The position numbers were made by a program, and so were the translations under genes. DNA of 11,912 nt. Source: Ruminococcaceae bacterium UBA1772. GTDB taxonomy: Bacteria > Bacillota > Clostridia > Oscillospirales > Acutalibacteraceae. The notes beneath the pieces are model-generated. The model did not search any database. It was not told the DNA's origin and saw only the letters and a list, made by a program, of their open reading frames with translations. The stretch lies in the NCBI GenBank assembly GCA_002314645.1, contig DCGS01000073.1, positions 1 through 11,912 of the forward strand, given 5' to 3'. Shown piece by piece: positions 1-5,749 of this stretch (within the stretch, counting starts at the first letter, position 1; each line of letters starts with the position of its first letter).

Positions 1-685
1 CTGCAACTGTTCCTAAAGCAACAAGATCTGAAAAGTCATAGAGAACCGGGTCATTGTCTCCTTCAAGTGCACATGCAAGCTTAAAGGCAACACCAACACC
101 AGCAAAATCCTTGTATGGACAATCTGAATCCTTTCTGTGTGGGTTTACAACTGCAACACAATCAGGAAGTACTTCGCCTGGCTGATGATGGTCTGTAACA
201 ACAAGTTCCATACCAAGCTCTTTAATGTATTTTGCCTCTTCTACAGCAGCAATACCATTGTCTACTGTAATAATGAGGTTAATACCAAGAGCGTGAATTC
301 TGTCTACTACTTGTTTACTAAGTCCATAGCCATCCTTTTCTCTGTCTGGAAGCATGTAAGTAACGTTAGCACCCTGTGCTTCAAGATAAGAATAAAGAAG
401 TGCAGTTGCAGTAACACCGTCTGCATCATAGTCACCATAAACTAGAATTTTCTCGTAATCAAAAATTGCGTTGTTTATTCTTTCAACTGCAATTTCCATA
501 TCCGGTAAAAGAAAAGGGTCTATAAGCTCTGCTTCATTGCTAATGAAATATTCAATTTGTTCGCTTGACTCTATTCTTCGCTGGGCCATTAAAAGAGCTG
601 CAAATGGATCAATGCTAAACTCTTCTGCAATAACCGAAGCTAAGTCTTTATTCAGTTTATTCAAAGTCCATTTTTTACGACTCAT
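1..685 (-). CDS. recJ: Single-stranded-DNA-specific exonuclease RecJ, N-terminal part (cut by window edge)
   Basis: The reading frame runs off the left edge, so only the first 228 residues are present; RecJ proteins are usually 550 residues or more. RecJ is a cytoplasmic 5'-3' single-strand DNA exonuclease of the DHH phosphoesterase superfamily, used in recombination and repair. Visible here are the metal-binding motif GDYDADG (residues 84-90) followed by VTATALL, the motif TVDNGI (140-145), and the signature DHH (165-167) in the context VVTDHHQPGE, followed by a VVNPHR stretch and FAGVGVAFKL as in other RecJ proteins. The first ~75 residues match the usual lead-in (FSIDPFAALLMAQRRI, then a region with DPFLLPDM). 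The ATG at 685 has AGGGAGC seven bases upstream. It is transcribed away from the membrane-protein gene at 840 from its own promoter (731-759). No frameshift is seen in the part present. Confidence 0.95.
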   Translation of the reverse strand, partial: MSRKKWTLNKLNKDLASVIAEEFSIDPFAALLMAQRRIESSEQIEYFISNEAELIDPFLLPDMEIAVERINNAIFDYEKILVYGDYDADGVTATALLYSYLEAQGANVTYMLPDREKDGYGLSKQVVDRIHALGINLIITVDNGIAAVEEAKYIKELGMELVVTDHHQPGEVLPDCVAVVNPHRKDSDCPYKDFAGVGVAFKLACALEGDNDPVLYDFSDLVALGTVA

Positions 686-692
686 TAATTTC

Positions 693-717
693 GCTCCCTA
701 AAAGGGCATAAAAGCCC
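693..717 (-). promoter_or_regulatory. recJ leader: two mutually exclusive short hairpins over the ribosome site
   Basis: Read on the minus strand, GGGC (717-714) can pair with GCCC (707-704) around a six-base loop, while CCCT (706-703) can pair with AGGG (699-696). AGGG is the core of the recJ Shine-Dalgarno sequence AGGGAGC (699-693). The two pairings share bases and so cannot form together. Each stem is only 4 bp and may be chance; no regulator is known to me. Confidence 0.25.
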
Positions 718-730
718 ATATAACTTATTT

Positions 731-759
731 ATTTTACTATAAAAATGCCCTACTTTCAA
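731..759 (-). promoter_or_regulatory. Sigma-A-type promoter for recJ
   Basis: On the minus strand TTGAAA (754-759) and TAAAAT (731-736) are separated by exactly 17 bases, each one mismatch from the consensus boxes (TTGACA, TATAAT). Transcription would start near 724, giving a leader of about 40 bases before the recJ ATG at 685. The position between two divergent genes fits. Confidence 0.7.
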
Positions 760-772
760 CAATTTTAGGCAA

Positions 773-803
773 TTTACATAGTAATTAATTGTGTATTTAT
801 ACT
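773..803 (+). promoter_or_regulatory. Probable promoter for the membrane-protein gene at 840
   Basis: TTTACA (773-778) lies 19 bases before TATACT (798-803), or 18 bases before the overlapping TTATAC (797-802). Each box is one or two mismatches from consensus but the spacing is longer than the ideal 17. Its -35 box is only 13 bases from the -35 box of the divergent recJ promoter. The ten-base direct repeat GTAATTAATT occurs at 781-790 and 804-813, on either side of the -10 box. Confidence 0.45.
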
Positions 804-839
804 GTAATTAATTATTATTTATTAAGTTGGGGTGAAAAA

Positions 840-1229
840 ATGAAGAATTATTTCAAATTCTTTTGTCTGGGAGCCGTCCTTTATCCACTGATTGAAATAG
901 TATGGAGAGGCCATACTCATTGGACAATGTCACTTTTAGGCGGAATTATTATGATGTCTTTTTATATGCTAAATAAATATTTACAGGAAGCAAATATTCT
1001 AATAAAAGCTATTCTTGGTATGTTTGTAATAACATTATTAGAATTCTTAACAGGCTTAATTGTAAACGTAAGACATGAAATGCATGTTTGGTCATATGAC
1101 AGTGTTCCGTATAACATACTTGGGCAAATATGCCCAATATATACGTTCTACTGGTTAATACTTAGCATATTTGCTTTTTTAATACTAGAAAGACTACAAA
1201 AAAGAGAAAAAGCTTCAGTCGACATTTAA
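840..1229 (+). CDS. Small membrane protein, putative ABC-transporter type IV (CmpB-like, formerly DUF1113) family
   Basis: This is a 129-residue protein with four hydrophobic segments, at roughly residues 5-22, 29-46, 53-77 and 97-117, and a short basic C-terminus. The spaced motifs PLIEIVWRGHTHWTM (16-30), LEFLTGLIVN (67-76) and VWSYDSVPYNILGQICPIYT (83-102) are the conserved blocks I associate with the Pfam family of putative type IV ABC-transporter proteins. The substrate and partners of this family are not established to my knowledge, and no ATPase gene is nearby. The start chosen is the ATG at 840, because GGGGTGA lies directly upstream (829-835) and the first hydrophobic helix then begins at once; a further in-frame start at 789 has no ribosome site and lies near the promoter. 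The gene is a single unit, convergent with the transporter gene ending at 1242. Its last six codons form one arm of the shared terminator. Confidence 0.75.
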   Translation: MKNYFKFFCLGAVLYPLIEIVWRGHTHWTMSLLGGIIMMSFYMLNKYLQEANILIKAILGMFVITLLEFLTGLIVNVRHEMHVWSYDSVPYNILGQICPIYTFYWLILSIFAFLILERLQKREKASVDI

Positions 1230-1243
1230 GACTGAAGCTTTTT
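1207..1243. terminator. Bidirectional intrinsic terminator between convergent genes
   Basis: A perfect 14-bp stem (1207-1220 with 1230-1243, core AGCTTCAGTC/GACTGAAGCT) closes a nine-base loop that contains the stop codon of the plus-strand gene (TAA, 1227-1229). T runs follow the stem on both strands. The stem overlaps the end of the plus-strand gene and touches the minus-strand stop codon (1242-1244). Confidence 0.9.
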
Positions 1244-2279
1244 AGTTATGTGAATGATTGTGATCAGATAAATGATCAGTGAAATGATCATGGTTATCTA
1301 GTTCACTTCCATGAACATGGCTGTGTGAATGTTCGTGCGAATGCTCATGTGTATGAACAAGGTCCCCGTGTGAATGCTCATGAGTATGTATATGAACATG
1401 CATATGAGTATGTTGAAGTTTAATGCTGTCATTAACCATAATGACAGTAGCAATAATCATTAATACTAATGCTGGATAGAACAACAAATTTGGTTTTTCT
1501 GAAAGAATAATAAAACTGAATATTACTCCAAGGAATGGAGCAATTGAATAGTAAGCACTTGTTTTAGCAGCACCTAAATCCTTTTGTGCTAAAACATAGA
1601 AGAAAATACTAAGTCCATATGCAACAAAGCCTAGAAGAAGCATAATTCCAATAGTCTTTAGGTTTGGTACATCCTCAGAAAGAATTCTTGAAACTAAAAA
1701 GCTTCCTGTACCTGAAAGAATACCTTTGACAATTACAATTTCGTAGGAGCTTTTCTCACTAAGTTTTCTTGTTGAATTGTTTTCAAGGCCCCAGCATATA
1801 CAAGCTAATAAAACATAAAGTGAACCGGTATTAAAGGCAAAGCTTCCTTCCCCTTCAAAGCTCAACAAAACGCTGGAAATCATAACAATTACAATTGCTG
1901 CAAAGAGTCTTTTAGAAATAACCTCTTTAAATACCGCAAAAGCAATAATTGAGGTTGCAACAATTTCAAAGTTATTAAGAAGTGAAACATTTGCAGAATT
2001 GGTTTTGGATAAACCAATCATTAAAAATATTGGAGCTGCAATATCCAGGACAACCATTAGAAAAGTGTAAAACGTGTCATTTTTGTTTAAATGCTTTTCT
2101 TTGTTATAGTGATTTTTGCCAAGAGCCAAGTAAACAAAAAGCATTCCAAATCCTGCGCCAAGGTAAAGTGCTGAAGCAAGTGTTGCAGGTCCTACATTGG
2201 TCAAAAGCGTCTTAGAAACCGGTATGTTTATTGCATATAAAGCTGCAGCTAAAATAGCATAAAACGTAGCTTTATTCAT
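1242..2279 (-). CDS. DMT-superfamily (EamA) transporter with a histidine-rich C-terminal tail
   Basis: This 345-residue protein consists of about 280 residues of hydrophobic helices typical of the ten-helix drug/metabolite transporter fold (two EamA repeats), then a 58-residue tail (about 288-345). Family-like features are the opening ATFYAILAAALYAINIPVSK, the phrase ICWGLENNSTRKLS in the middle (start of the second repeat) and an ILSEKP stretch near the last helices. The tail has 22 histidines, mostly as H-x-H; two 15-residue blocks with eight His each (both containing HTHEHSH) flank GDLV, and a looser acidic part with HDH and DHNHSH follows. Such tails often bind Zn, Ni or Co in metal-handling proteins, so metal sensing or export is a guess; the substrate is unknown. 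The ATG at 2279 overlaps the preceding stop codon by 8 bases (ATGAATAA), suggesting translational coupling; its own ribosome site is weak. A TTG at 2312 would add 11 residues but lacks a better site. It is the last gene of the fbp unit. Confidence 0.85.
   Translation of the reverse strand: MNKATFYAILAAALYAINIPVSKTLLTNVGPATLASALYLGAGFGMLFVYLALGKNHYNKEKHLNKNDTFYTFLMVVLDIAAPIFLMIGLSKTNSANVSLLNNFEIVATSIIAFAVFKEVISKRLFAAIVIVMISSVLLSFEGEGSFAFNTGSLYVLLACICWGLENNSTRKLSEKSSYEIVIVKGILSGTGSFLVSRILSEDVPNLKTIGIMLLLGFVAYGLSIFFYVLAQKDLGAAKTSAYYSIAPFLGVIFSFIILSEKPNLLFYPALVLMIIATVIMVNDSIKLQHTHMHVHIHTHEHSHGDLVHTHEHSHEHSHSHVHGSELDNHDHFTDHLSDHNHSHN
1250..1415 (-). repeat. Degenerate DNA repeat encoding the H-x-H tail
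   Basis: Short imperfect repeats around the minus-strand words CATGAGCATTCACA and CATACTCAT recur through this stretch, because CAT/CAC histidine codons alternate with a few other codons. They are coding repeats and probably prone to length change by slippage or unequal recombination. They are not spaced like a CRISPR array. Confidence 0.6.
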
Positions 2280-2523
2280 GACTAACCACACTCTGAATAT
2301 CTTGAAGTTCAAATCTGTATTTTTGCTTTACTTCTGGATATTTTTCATGGTCAACTTCACTTAAAAACATGTCTTTTGGTCTTATCCAAAGACTACAATC
2401 ATCGTAAAGTTTTCTATAGACCACATATTCAGTATTATCTTCAGAATTGAGTGCAATATCTTCAACAAGGTAATAATCGCCCTTAAAGTGACGATAAATG
2501 CCTTTTATTTTAAGTTCTTGCAT
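2272..2523 (-). CDS. DUF1653-domain protein
   Basis: This is an 83-residue soluble protein. Its core, GIYRHFKGDYYLVEDIAL (residues 8-25), then EYVVYRKLYDD and LWIRPKDMFLSEVD, ending with YPEVKQKYRFEL, closely follows the pattern I know for the DUF1653 family: a small beta-rich domain of unknown function common in bacteria, usually one per protein. Nothing catalytic stands out. The start is set by AGGTGGG just upstream of the ATG at 2523; a GTG three codons earlier lies inside that ribosome site and is unlikely. It sits 13 bases after the dehydrogenase-like gene and its stop overlaps the transporter start by 8 bases, so it should be co-translated with its neighbours. Confidence 0.85.
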   Translation of the reverse strand: MQELKIKGIYRHFKGDYYLVEDIALNSEDNTEYVVYRKLYDDCSLWIRPKDMFLSEVDHEKYPEVKQKYRFELQDIQSVVSHE

Positions 2524-2536
2524 TTTACCCACCTAA

Positions 2537-3466
2537 TTATTCGCCTTTTAAGTAATCTAATACTGCAACAGCAGTGTCGTCAACATAAGCTTCATGGCCA
2601 GTAAACTCATGTGTTGCACAGTAAGGTGAAAGAACAACATTTGAAAGCTGCCAGAAAGGATATGCTGAAGGAAGAACACCCTCATCCCTATCATTTGGAA
2701 GCTTATTCTCCCATACGTCAGATGCATAGCCCTTAATTATTCCAAGTTCAAGCATTTCAAAGAGCTTTCTTTCGTTGAAAACATCTGCATGGCCAACATT
2801 AACAACATATTTGCCCTCAAGCTTTGCAATAAGTTCGCCATCAAAAAGACCGCGAGTTTCTGAGTTTGAAGGAAGTGCAAGGAACAAAAGATCAGACATT
2901 TCAATGAGTTCATCTGTTGTCTTTGCCTGAATGGCACCCATAGGATATGAATTACCTCTGTCAACAAGACAAATGTTGTCAGCCATTCCGCACATAATTC
3001 TGTAAATTTCCTTACCAACGTGACCAAAGCCTAAAATACCAACAGTCATAGTCTCAATACTCTGCCACTTGTGTGCAAGGTTCCAAACACCATTTCTAAA
3101 GTCGTTATCAAGAGGAATGATATTGTGAACAAGGGCCAAAGCAAGAGCTACTGCATGCTCAGCAACAATGTCTGAGTTTGCATGGCTTGGGAATACTGCT
3201 ACTCCCTTCTCTTTCAAAAGCTTCATAGGAAGTGCATCAATATTAGTCTCATAGACAAAAACAGCCTTGAGTGAATTCATCTTTTCAAGAAGAGATGTTG
3301 GAAGGAATGTAGTAATAAGAATTTCAGCATTAACGATTTCATCTGAAGAATTGATATCCTTCTCTAAAACAACGCTGATTTTCTCTCCGCTTTCCTTTTC
3401 AAAAGCTGCCTTGTAGTCATTCCAGGTATTGTCTTCTTTACGAAGAAGTAAGCAAATCTTACTCAT
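2537..3466 (-). CDS. D-2-hydroxyacid dehydrogenase-like NAD-binding protein with atypical active site
   Basis: This 309-residue protein has the two-domain fold of the D-isomer-specific 2-hydroxyacid dehydrogenases. A catalytic-type domain (about 1-105 and 280-309) encloses a Rossmann domain with GFGHVG (146-151) in the motif TVGILGFGHVGKEI and an acidic residue at the end of the second strand (D169 in CLVDRG), which suggests NAD rather than NADP. VAEHAVALALAL (101-112) matches the conserved linker helix. The usual catalytic Arg of the NxARG motif is replaced (NVGHADVF; H226 at the Arg position), the usual Glu of DVFxxEP aligns with K255 in DVWENKLP, and the usual PH dyad reads PY (281-282). 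By eye, Arg, Glu and His are therefore all changed, so normal hydride transfer is doubtful; His285 is a possible substitute. A binding or regulatory role, or unusual chemistry, is possible. The ATG at 3466 has GAGGTGA upstream, 12 bases after the EFR1 gene. Confidence 0.85.
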   Translation of the reverse strand: MSKICLLLRKEDNTWNDYKAAFEKESGEKISVVLEKDINSSDEIVNAEILITTFLPTSLLEKMNSLKAVFVYETNIDALPMKLLKEKGVAVFPSHANSDIVAEHAVALALALVHNIIPLDNDFRNGVWNLAHKWQSIETMTVGILGFGHVGKEIYRIMCGMADNICLVDRGNSYPMGAIQAKTTDELIEMSDLLFLALPSNSETRGLFDGELIAKLEGKYVVNVGHADVFNERKLFEMLELGIIKGYASDVWENKLPNDRDEGVLPSAYPFWQLSNVVLSPYCATHEFTGHEAYVDDTAVAVLDYLKGE

Positions 3467-3478
3467 TTTTTCACCTCA

Positions 3479-4249
3479 TTATTTACATTCAGGATGTACG
3501 TATCTATTTCTTTTCTCTGTTCCCTTACCATGCTGGATGGCACGTGCAGGACAGCGATGTATGCAAGCAAGGCACTTAGTACACTGCTTCTTAACCCAAA
3601 CTGGTTTTCCATTTTGTATTTCAATTGAATCAGTTGGACAAATCTGTTCACAAAGACCACATGAAGTACATGCATCTGTTGCATAAAAGCTCTTTGTTCC
3701 GCGAAGCATTGTATATGCTGGATACATTACTGCTGTCTGAATGACATCAAGAGTTGAAGGCTTAAGAGTATGTCTTTTTCCTTCTTTGATTGTAGGGATA
3801 ATTTCGTTTTCAAGAATTTGATTTCCTTTTTCTAGTCTATCCTTTGACTGTTCTGCTGTTGGAACATTGTACATAGGAATATAGTTGTCAGGCATTAAGT
3901 GTGAATATACTGCATTTGGAACAAGTGAATTTGATTCCTGAAGCATTTTAATAAACAAACCACTTGCGTTTGCAATACTACCACCACAAGTAATGATGAG
4001 GAATGAATATGGTTCCACATTAGCATCAAAGTCAAGGTCTAACTTTTTAACGAAGTCTGAGACAACTGTTGGAACTCCATAGCTGTATACAGGAAATACA
4101 AATCCAACCTTCTCTCCTGTTTCTACTTTAAAGTCAAAGCTTCCACTTTTAAGAACCTGTGCCATATCAATAATTTTGTCGTTTGTTTCATCAGCAATTC
4201 TTGTTGCTACATACTTTGAGTTACCTGTACCTGAAAAATAGAAAATCAT
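3479..4249 (-). CDS. EFR1-type flavodoxin/ferredoxin fusion protein
   Basis: This 256-residue protein has an N-terminal flavodoxin-like domain (1 to ~155) with the FMN phosphate loop FSGTGNSKYVA (5-15) and a FPVYSYGVP stretch (52-60). A C-terminal domain carries two [4Fe-4S] motifs, CTSCGLCEQICP (C194, C197, C200, C204) and CTKCLACIHRCP (C223, C226, C229, C233). This arrangement is that of the EFR1 family of anaerobe electron carriers, which probably shuttle electrons between flavin and iron-sulfur partners in the cytoplasm. The partner reaction is unknown. Its start codon overlaps the stop of the peptide deformylase gene (ATGA, 4246-4249), and the dehydrogenase-like gene follows after 12 bases, so the three are very likely co-expressed. 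All eight cluster cysteines are present and I see no sign of damage. Confidence 0.9.
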   Translation of the reverse strand: MIFYFSGTGNSKYVATRIADETNDKIIDMAQVLKSGSFDFKVETGEKVGFVFPVYSYGVPTVVSDFVKKLDLDFDANVEPYSFLIITCGGSIANASGLFIKMLQESNSLVPNAVYSHLMPDNYIPMYNVPTAEQSKDRLEKGNQILENEIIPTIKEGKRHTLKPSTLDVIQTAVMYPAYTMLRGTKSFYATDACTSCGLCEQICPTDSIEIQNGKPVWVKKQCTKCLACIHRCPARAIQHGKGTEKRNRYVHPECK

Positions 4250-4656
4250 ATAATTATCCCCTCCAAATGGTCCATTTCATGCTGAATAATTTGGGCAGTA
4301 AAGCCTTCATAATTACTCAGATGTTTCTTCATATTTAAATCATAGTAACATACTCTGATTTTATTATACCTAGTAGTTTTTCTCTTCCCCATTAATGAAA
4401 GACAGCCCTCTTCTGTTTCGTATGGTTCTGACTTAGAAATAATAGTTGGATTTATCATTGGAATGTTAATTAGACCAATGTTTACAACTATTATTCTTTT
4501 TGATACGCCAATCATATTAGCGGCCATACCAACACACTCGTTTCTGTGTTCATAGAGTGTGTCAAGAAGGTCTCTTGCAACTGGAAGGTCATCTTTAGTT
4601 GCCTGTGTTGACTTTTGTTTTAAGAACATAATGTCCTTCATAATAGGCCTAATCAT
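4246..4656 (-). CDS. def: Peptide deformylase, short clostridial-type form
   Basis: This 136-residue protein belongs to the metalloenzyme family that removes the formyl group from the N-terminal methionine of new proteins. Motif 2, EGCLS (83-87), and motif 3, HEMDH (126-130), are intact, giving the Cys and two His metal ligands and the catalytic Glu127. Motif 1 is GMAANMIG (43-50) where the family usually has GLAAPQIG: the Gln that helps stabilise the transition state is Met48. I recall this variant in other clostridial deformylases, but activity should not be assumed, and the housekeeping copy is probably elsewhere. The ATG at 4656 is chosen because AAGGA lies nine bases upstream (overlapping the azlD stop); a longer frame from 4719 would run deep into azlD. 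The protein ends soon after the HExxH motif, without a long C-terminal helix. It overlaps the EFR1 gene by four bases. Confidence 0.85.
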   Translation of the reverse strand: MIRPIMKDIMFLKQKSTQATKDDLPVARDLLDTLYEHRNECVGMAANMIGVSKRIIVVNIGLINIPMINPTIISKSEPYETEEGCLSLMGKRKTTRYNKIRVCYYDLNMKKHLSNYEGFTAQIIQHEMDHLEGIII

Positions 4657-4669
4657 AGTTAAAGTTCCT

Positions 4670-5005
4670 TTAAAAAATAAAGTGTAAAAGAAGCATATAA
4701 CAAGCGGTTCCGCCTGCAATAGATAAAAGCATTTTCCTAAAAGACATATGAAGTATTATTGTGAAAACAACACTGATAAGTTCAGGAATTGCATGTGGTG
4801 CTTCTATAAATGAAACGTCCTTAAAGCAATAAATGATAAGCATTCCAAAAATGGCTGATGGAAGAGCTTTTCCAAGATACTGAACAAATGCTGGACGTTC
4901 CTCATTCTCCTTAAAAAGCAAGAATGGAATGAATCTTGAAAGAATTGTTGCAAGCGAACAAAGTGCAATTGTAATTATTTGCTGAGCGAGTGTCATAGTT
5001 GTCAT
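4670..5005 (-). CDS. azlD: AzlD-family branched-chain amino acid transport subunit
   Basis: This 111-residue membrane protein has about four hydrophobic helices and is the small partner of AzlC in the LIV-E-type branched-chain amino acid exporters. The family-typical blocks SRFIPFLLF (23-31) and YLGKALPSAIFGMLIIYCFKD (43-63) are clear, the latter with the conserved Leu-Pro-Ala-like turn. The ATG at 5005 overlaps the azlC stop (ATGA, 5002-5005) and follows GGGTGGGC, so translation is probably coupled to azlC and the two subunits made in step. A second in-frame ATG three codons later is less well placed. No sensor or leader such as a T-box is seen nearby. Confidence 0.93.
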   Translation of the reverse strand: MTTMTLAQQIITIALCSLATILSRFIPFLLFKENEERPAFVQYLGKALPSAIFGMLIIYCFKDVSFIEAPHAIPELISVVFTIILHMSFRKMLLSIAGGTACYMLLLHFIF

Positions 5006-5733
5006 ATAAGCCCACCCGCTTTCTCTATAGGCTTTCTAAAGAAGTAAAGAAGTAGGAATATACAAACCATTGTTGGAACCATAAAAGATGAAGCTCCAAA
5101 TATTAATCTGCATATAATGGCTGATCCAATTCCAATAAGGGCTGTGTAATGCTTTCCCTCTTTAAGCCATTGTTCAAGAAATATAACTACAAACATTGCA
5201 GTCATTACAAACTCAAGTCCCGTTGTGTCAAAGGTAATGAGTGAACCTAAAAGGCCACCTAAGGTTGAACCTGAAACCCAATAAAACTGATTTAGTAATG
5301 TAACAAAGAACATAAACCAGCCTTTGTCTACGCCTTTTGGTACTTCTACGCTGTAGTTTATGGAGAAGGATTCATCGCACATGCCGTAGATAAGATAAAG
5401 ACGTTTAAGGCCAACATTCTTGTATTTATCAAGCATTGAAATTCCGTAAAACAGGTGTCTTGCTTGAATCATGAACGCCATAATGAACGTTTGAATTGGC
5501 GCAAAAGGTGCCATGAGCATTGACACAGCAACGAATTCAAGAGAGCCACCAAAAATAACAATACTCATTAGAAGCGGATAAACAAAGCTGAAGCCAGATA
5601 CGTTCATATAAACGCCATATGTAAATCCTAAAAACCAAAAGCTTGCAAATATTGGTATTGTATACGGGAAGGCCGCCTTAAGTGCTTTAAGGCGCATTCC
5701 CTTCTTTGATGAATTGTCTAAAGTATTTTCCAA
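5002..5733 (-). CDS. azlC: AzlC-family branched-chain amino acid permease subunit
   Basis: This 243-residue membrane protein is the large subunit of AzlCD, an exporter of branched-chain amino acids and analogues in families studied in Bacillus and Corynebacterium (BrnFE). Hydrophobic helices cover most of the length after a basic N-terminus. Conserved blocks are AFPYTIPIFASFWFLGFTYG (21-40), AFMIQARHLFYGISM (86-100) with the QARHxxYG signature, and GMCDESFSI (117-125). The start appears to be TTG at 5733: CGGTGA lies six bases upstream (5740-5745), whereas the first in-frame ATG (residue 13, at 5697) has its purine stretch directly abutting it. It begins 16 bases after the fbp stop, with azlD overlapping at the other end. 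Confidence 0.93.
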   Translation of the reverse strand: MENTLDNSSKKGMRLKALKAAFPYTIPIFASFWFLGFTYGVYMNVSGFSFVYPLLMSIVIFGGSLEFVAVSMLMAPFAPIQTFIMAFMIQARHLFYGISMLDKYKNVGLKRLYLIYGMCDESFSINYSVEVPKGVDKGWFMFFVTLLNQFYWVSGSTLGGLLGSLITFDTTGLEFVMTAMFVVIFLEQWLKEGKHYTALIGIGSAIICRLIFGASSFMVPTMVCIFLLLYFFRKPIEKAGGLI

Positions 5734-5739
5734 AATATT

Positions 5740-5745
5740 TCACCG
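5740..5745 (-). promoter_or_regulatory. Ribosome binding site that favours a TTG start for azlC
   Basis: CGGTGA on the minus strand lies six bases before the TTG at 5733, in the short gap after the fbp stop codon (5750-5752). The spacing is good and the next ATG is 12 codons on with a poorly spaced site. Confidence 0.55.
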
Positions 5746-5749
5746 TTGT

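Noticed and set aside
137..701. Open frames on the plus strand (137-445, 471-701)
   Set aside because: They lie antisense to the RecJ frame, which has clear DHH-family motifs; their composition is not protein-like and they have no ribosome sites.
1250..1415. Short repeats resembling a CRISPR or tandem-repeat array
   Set aside because: The repeats are irregular, a few bases long and follow the codon pattern of the histidine tail; there are no constant repeats with unique spacers.
3429..3686. Open frames on both strands over the end of the EFR1 gene
   Set aside because: They overlap the well-supported [4Fe-4S] domain in other frames and show no family features.
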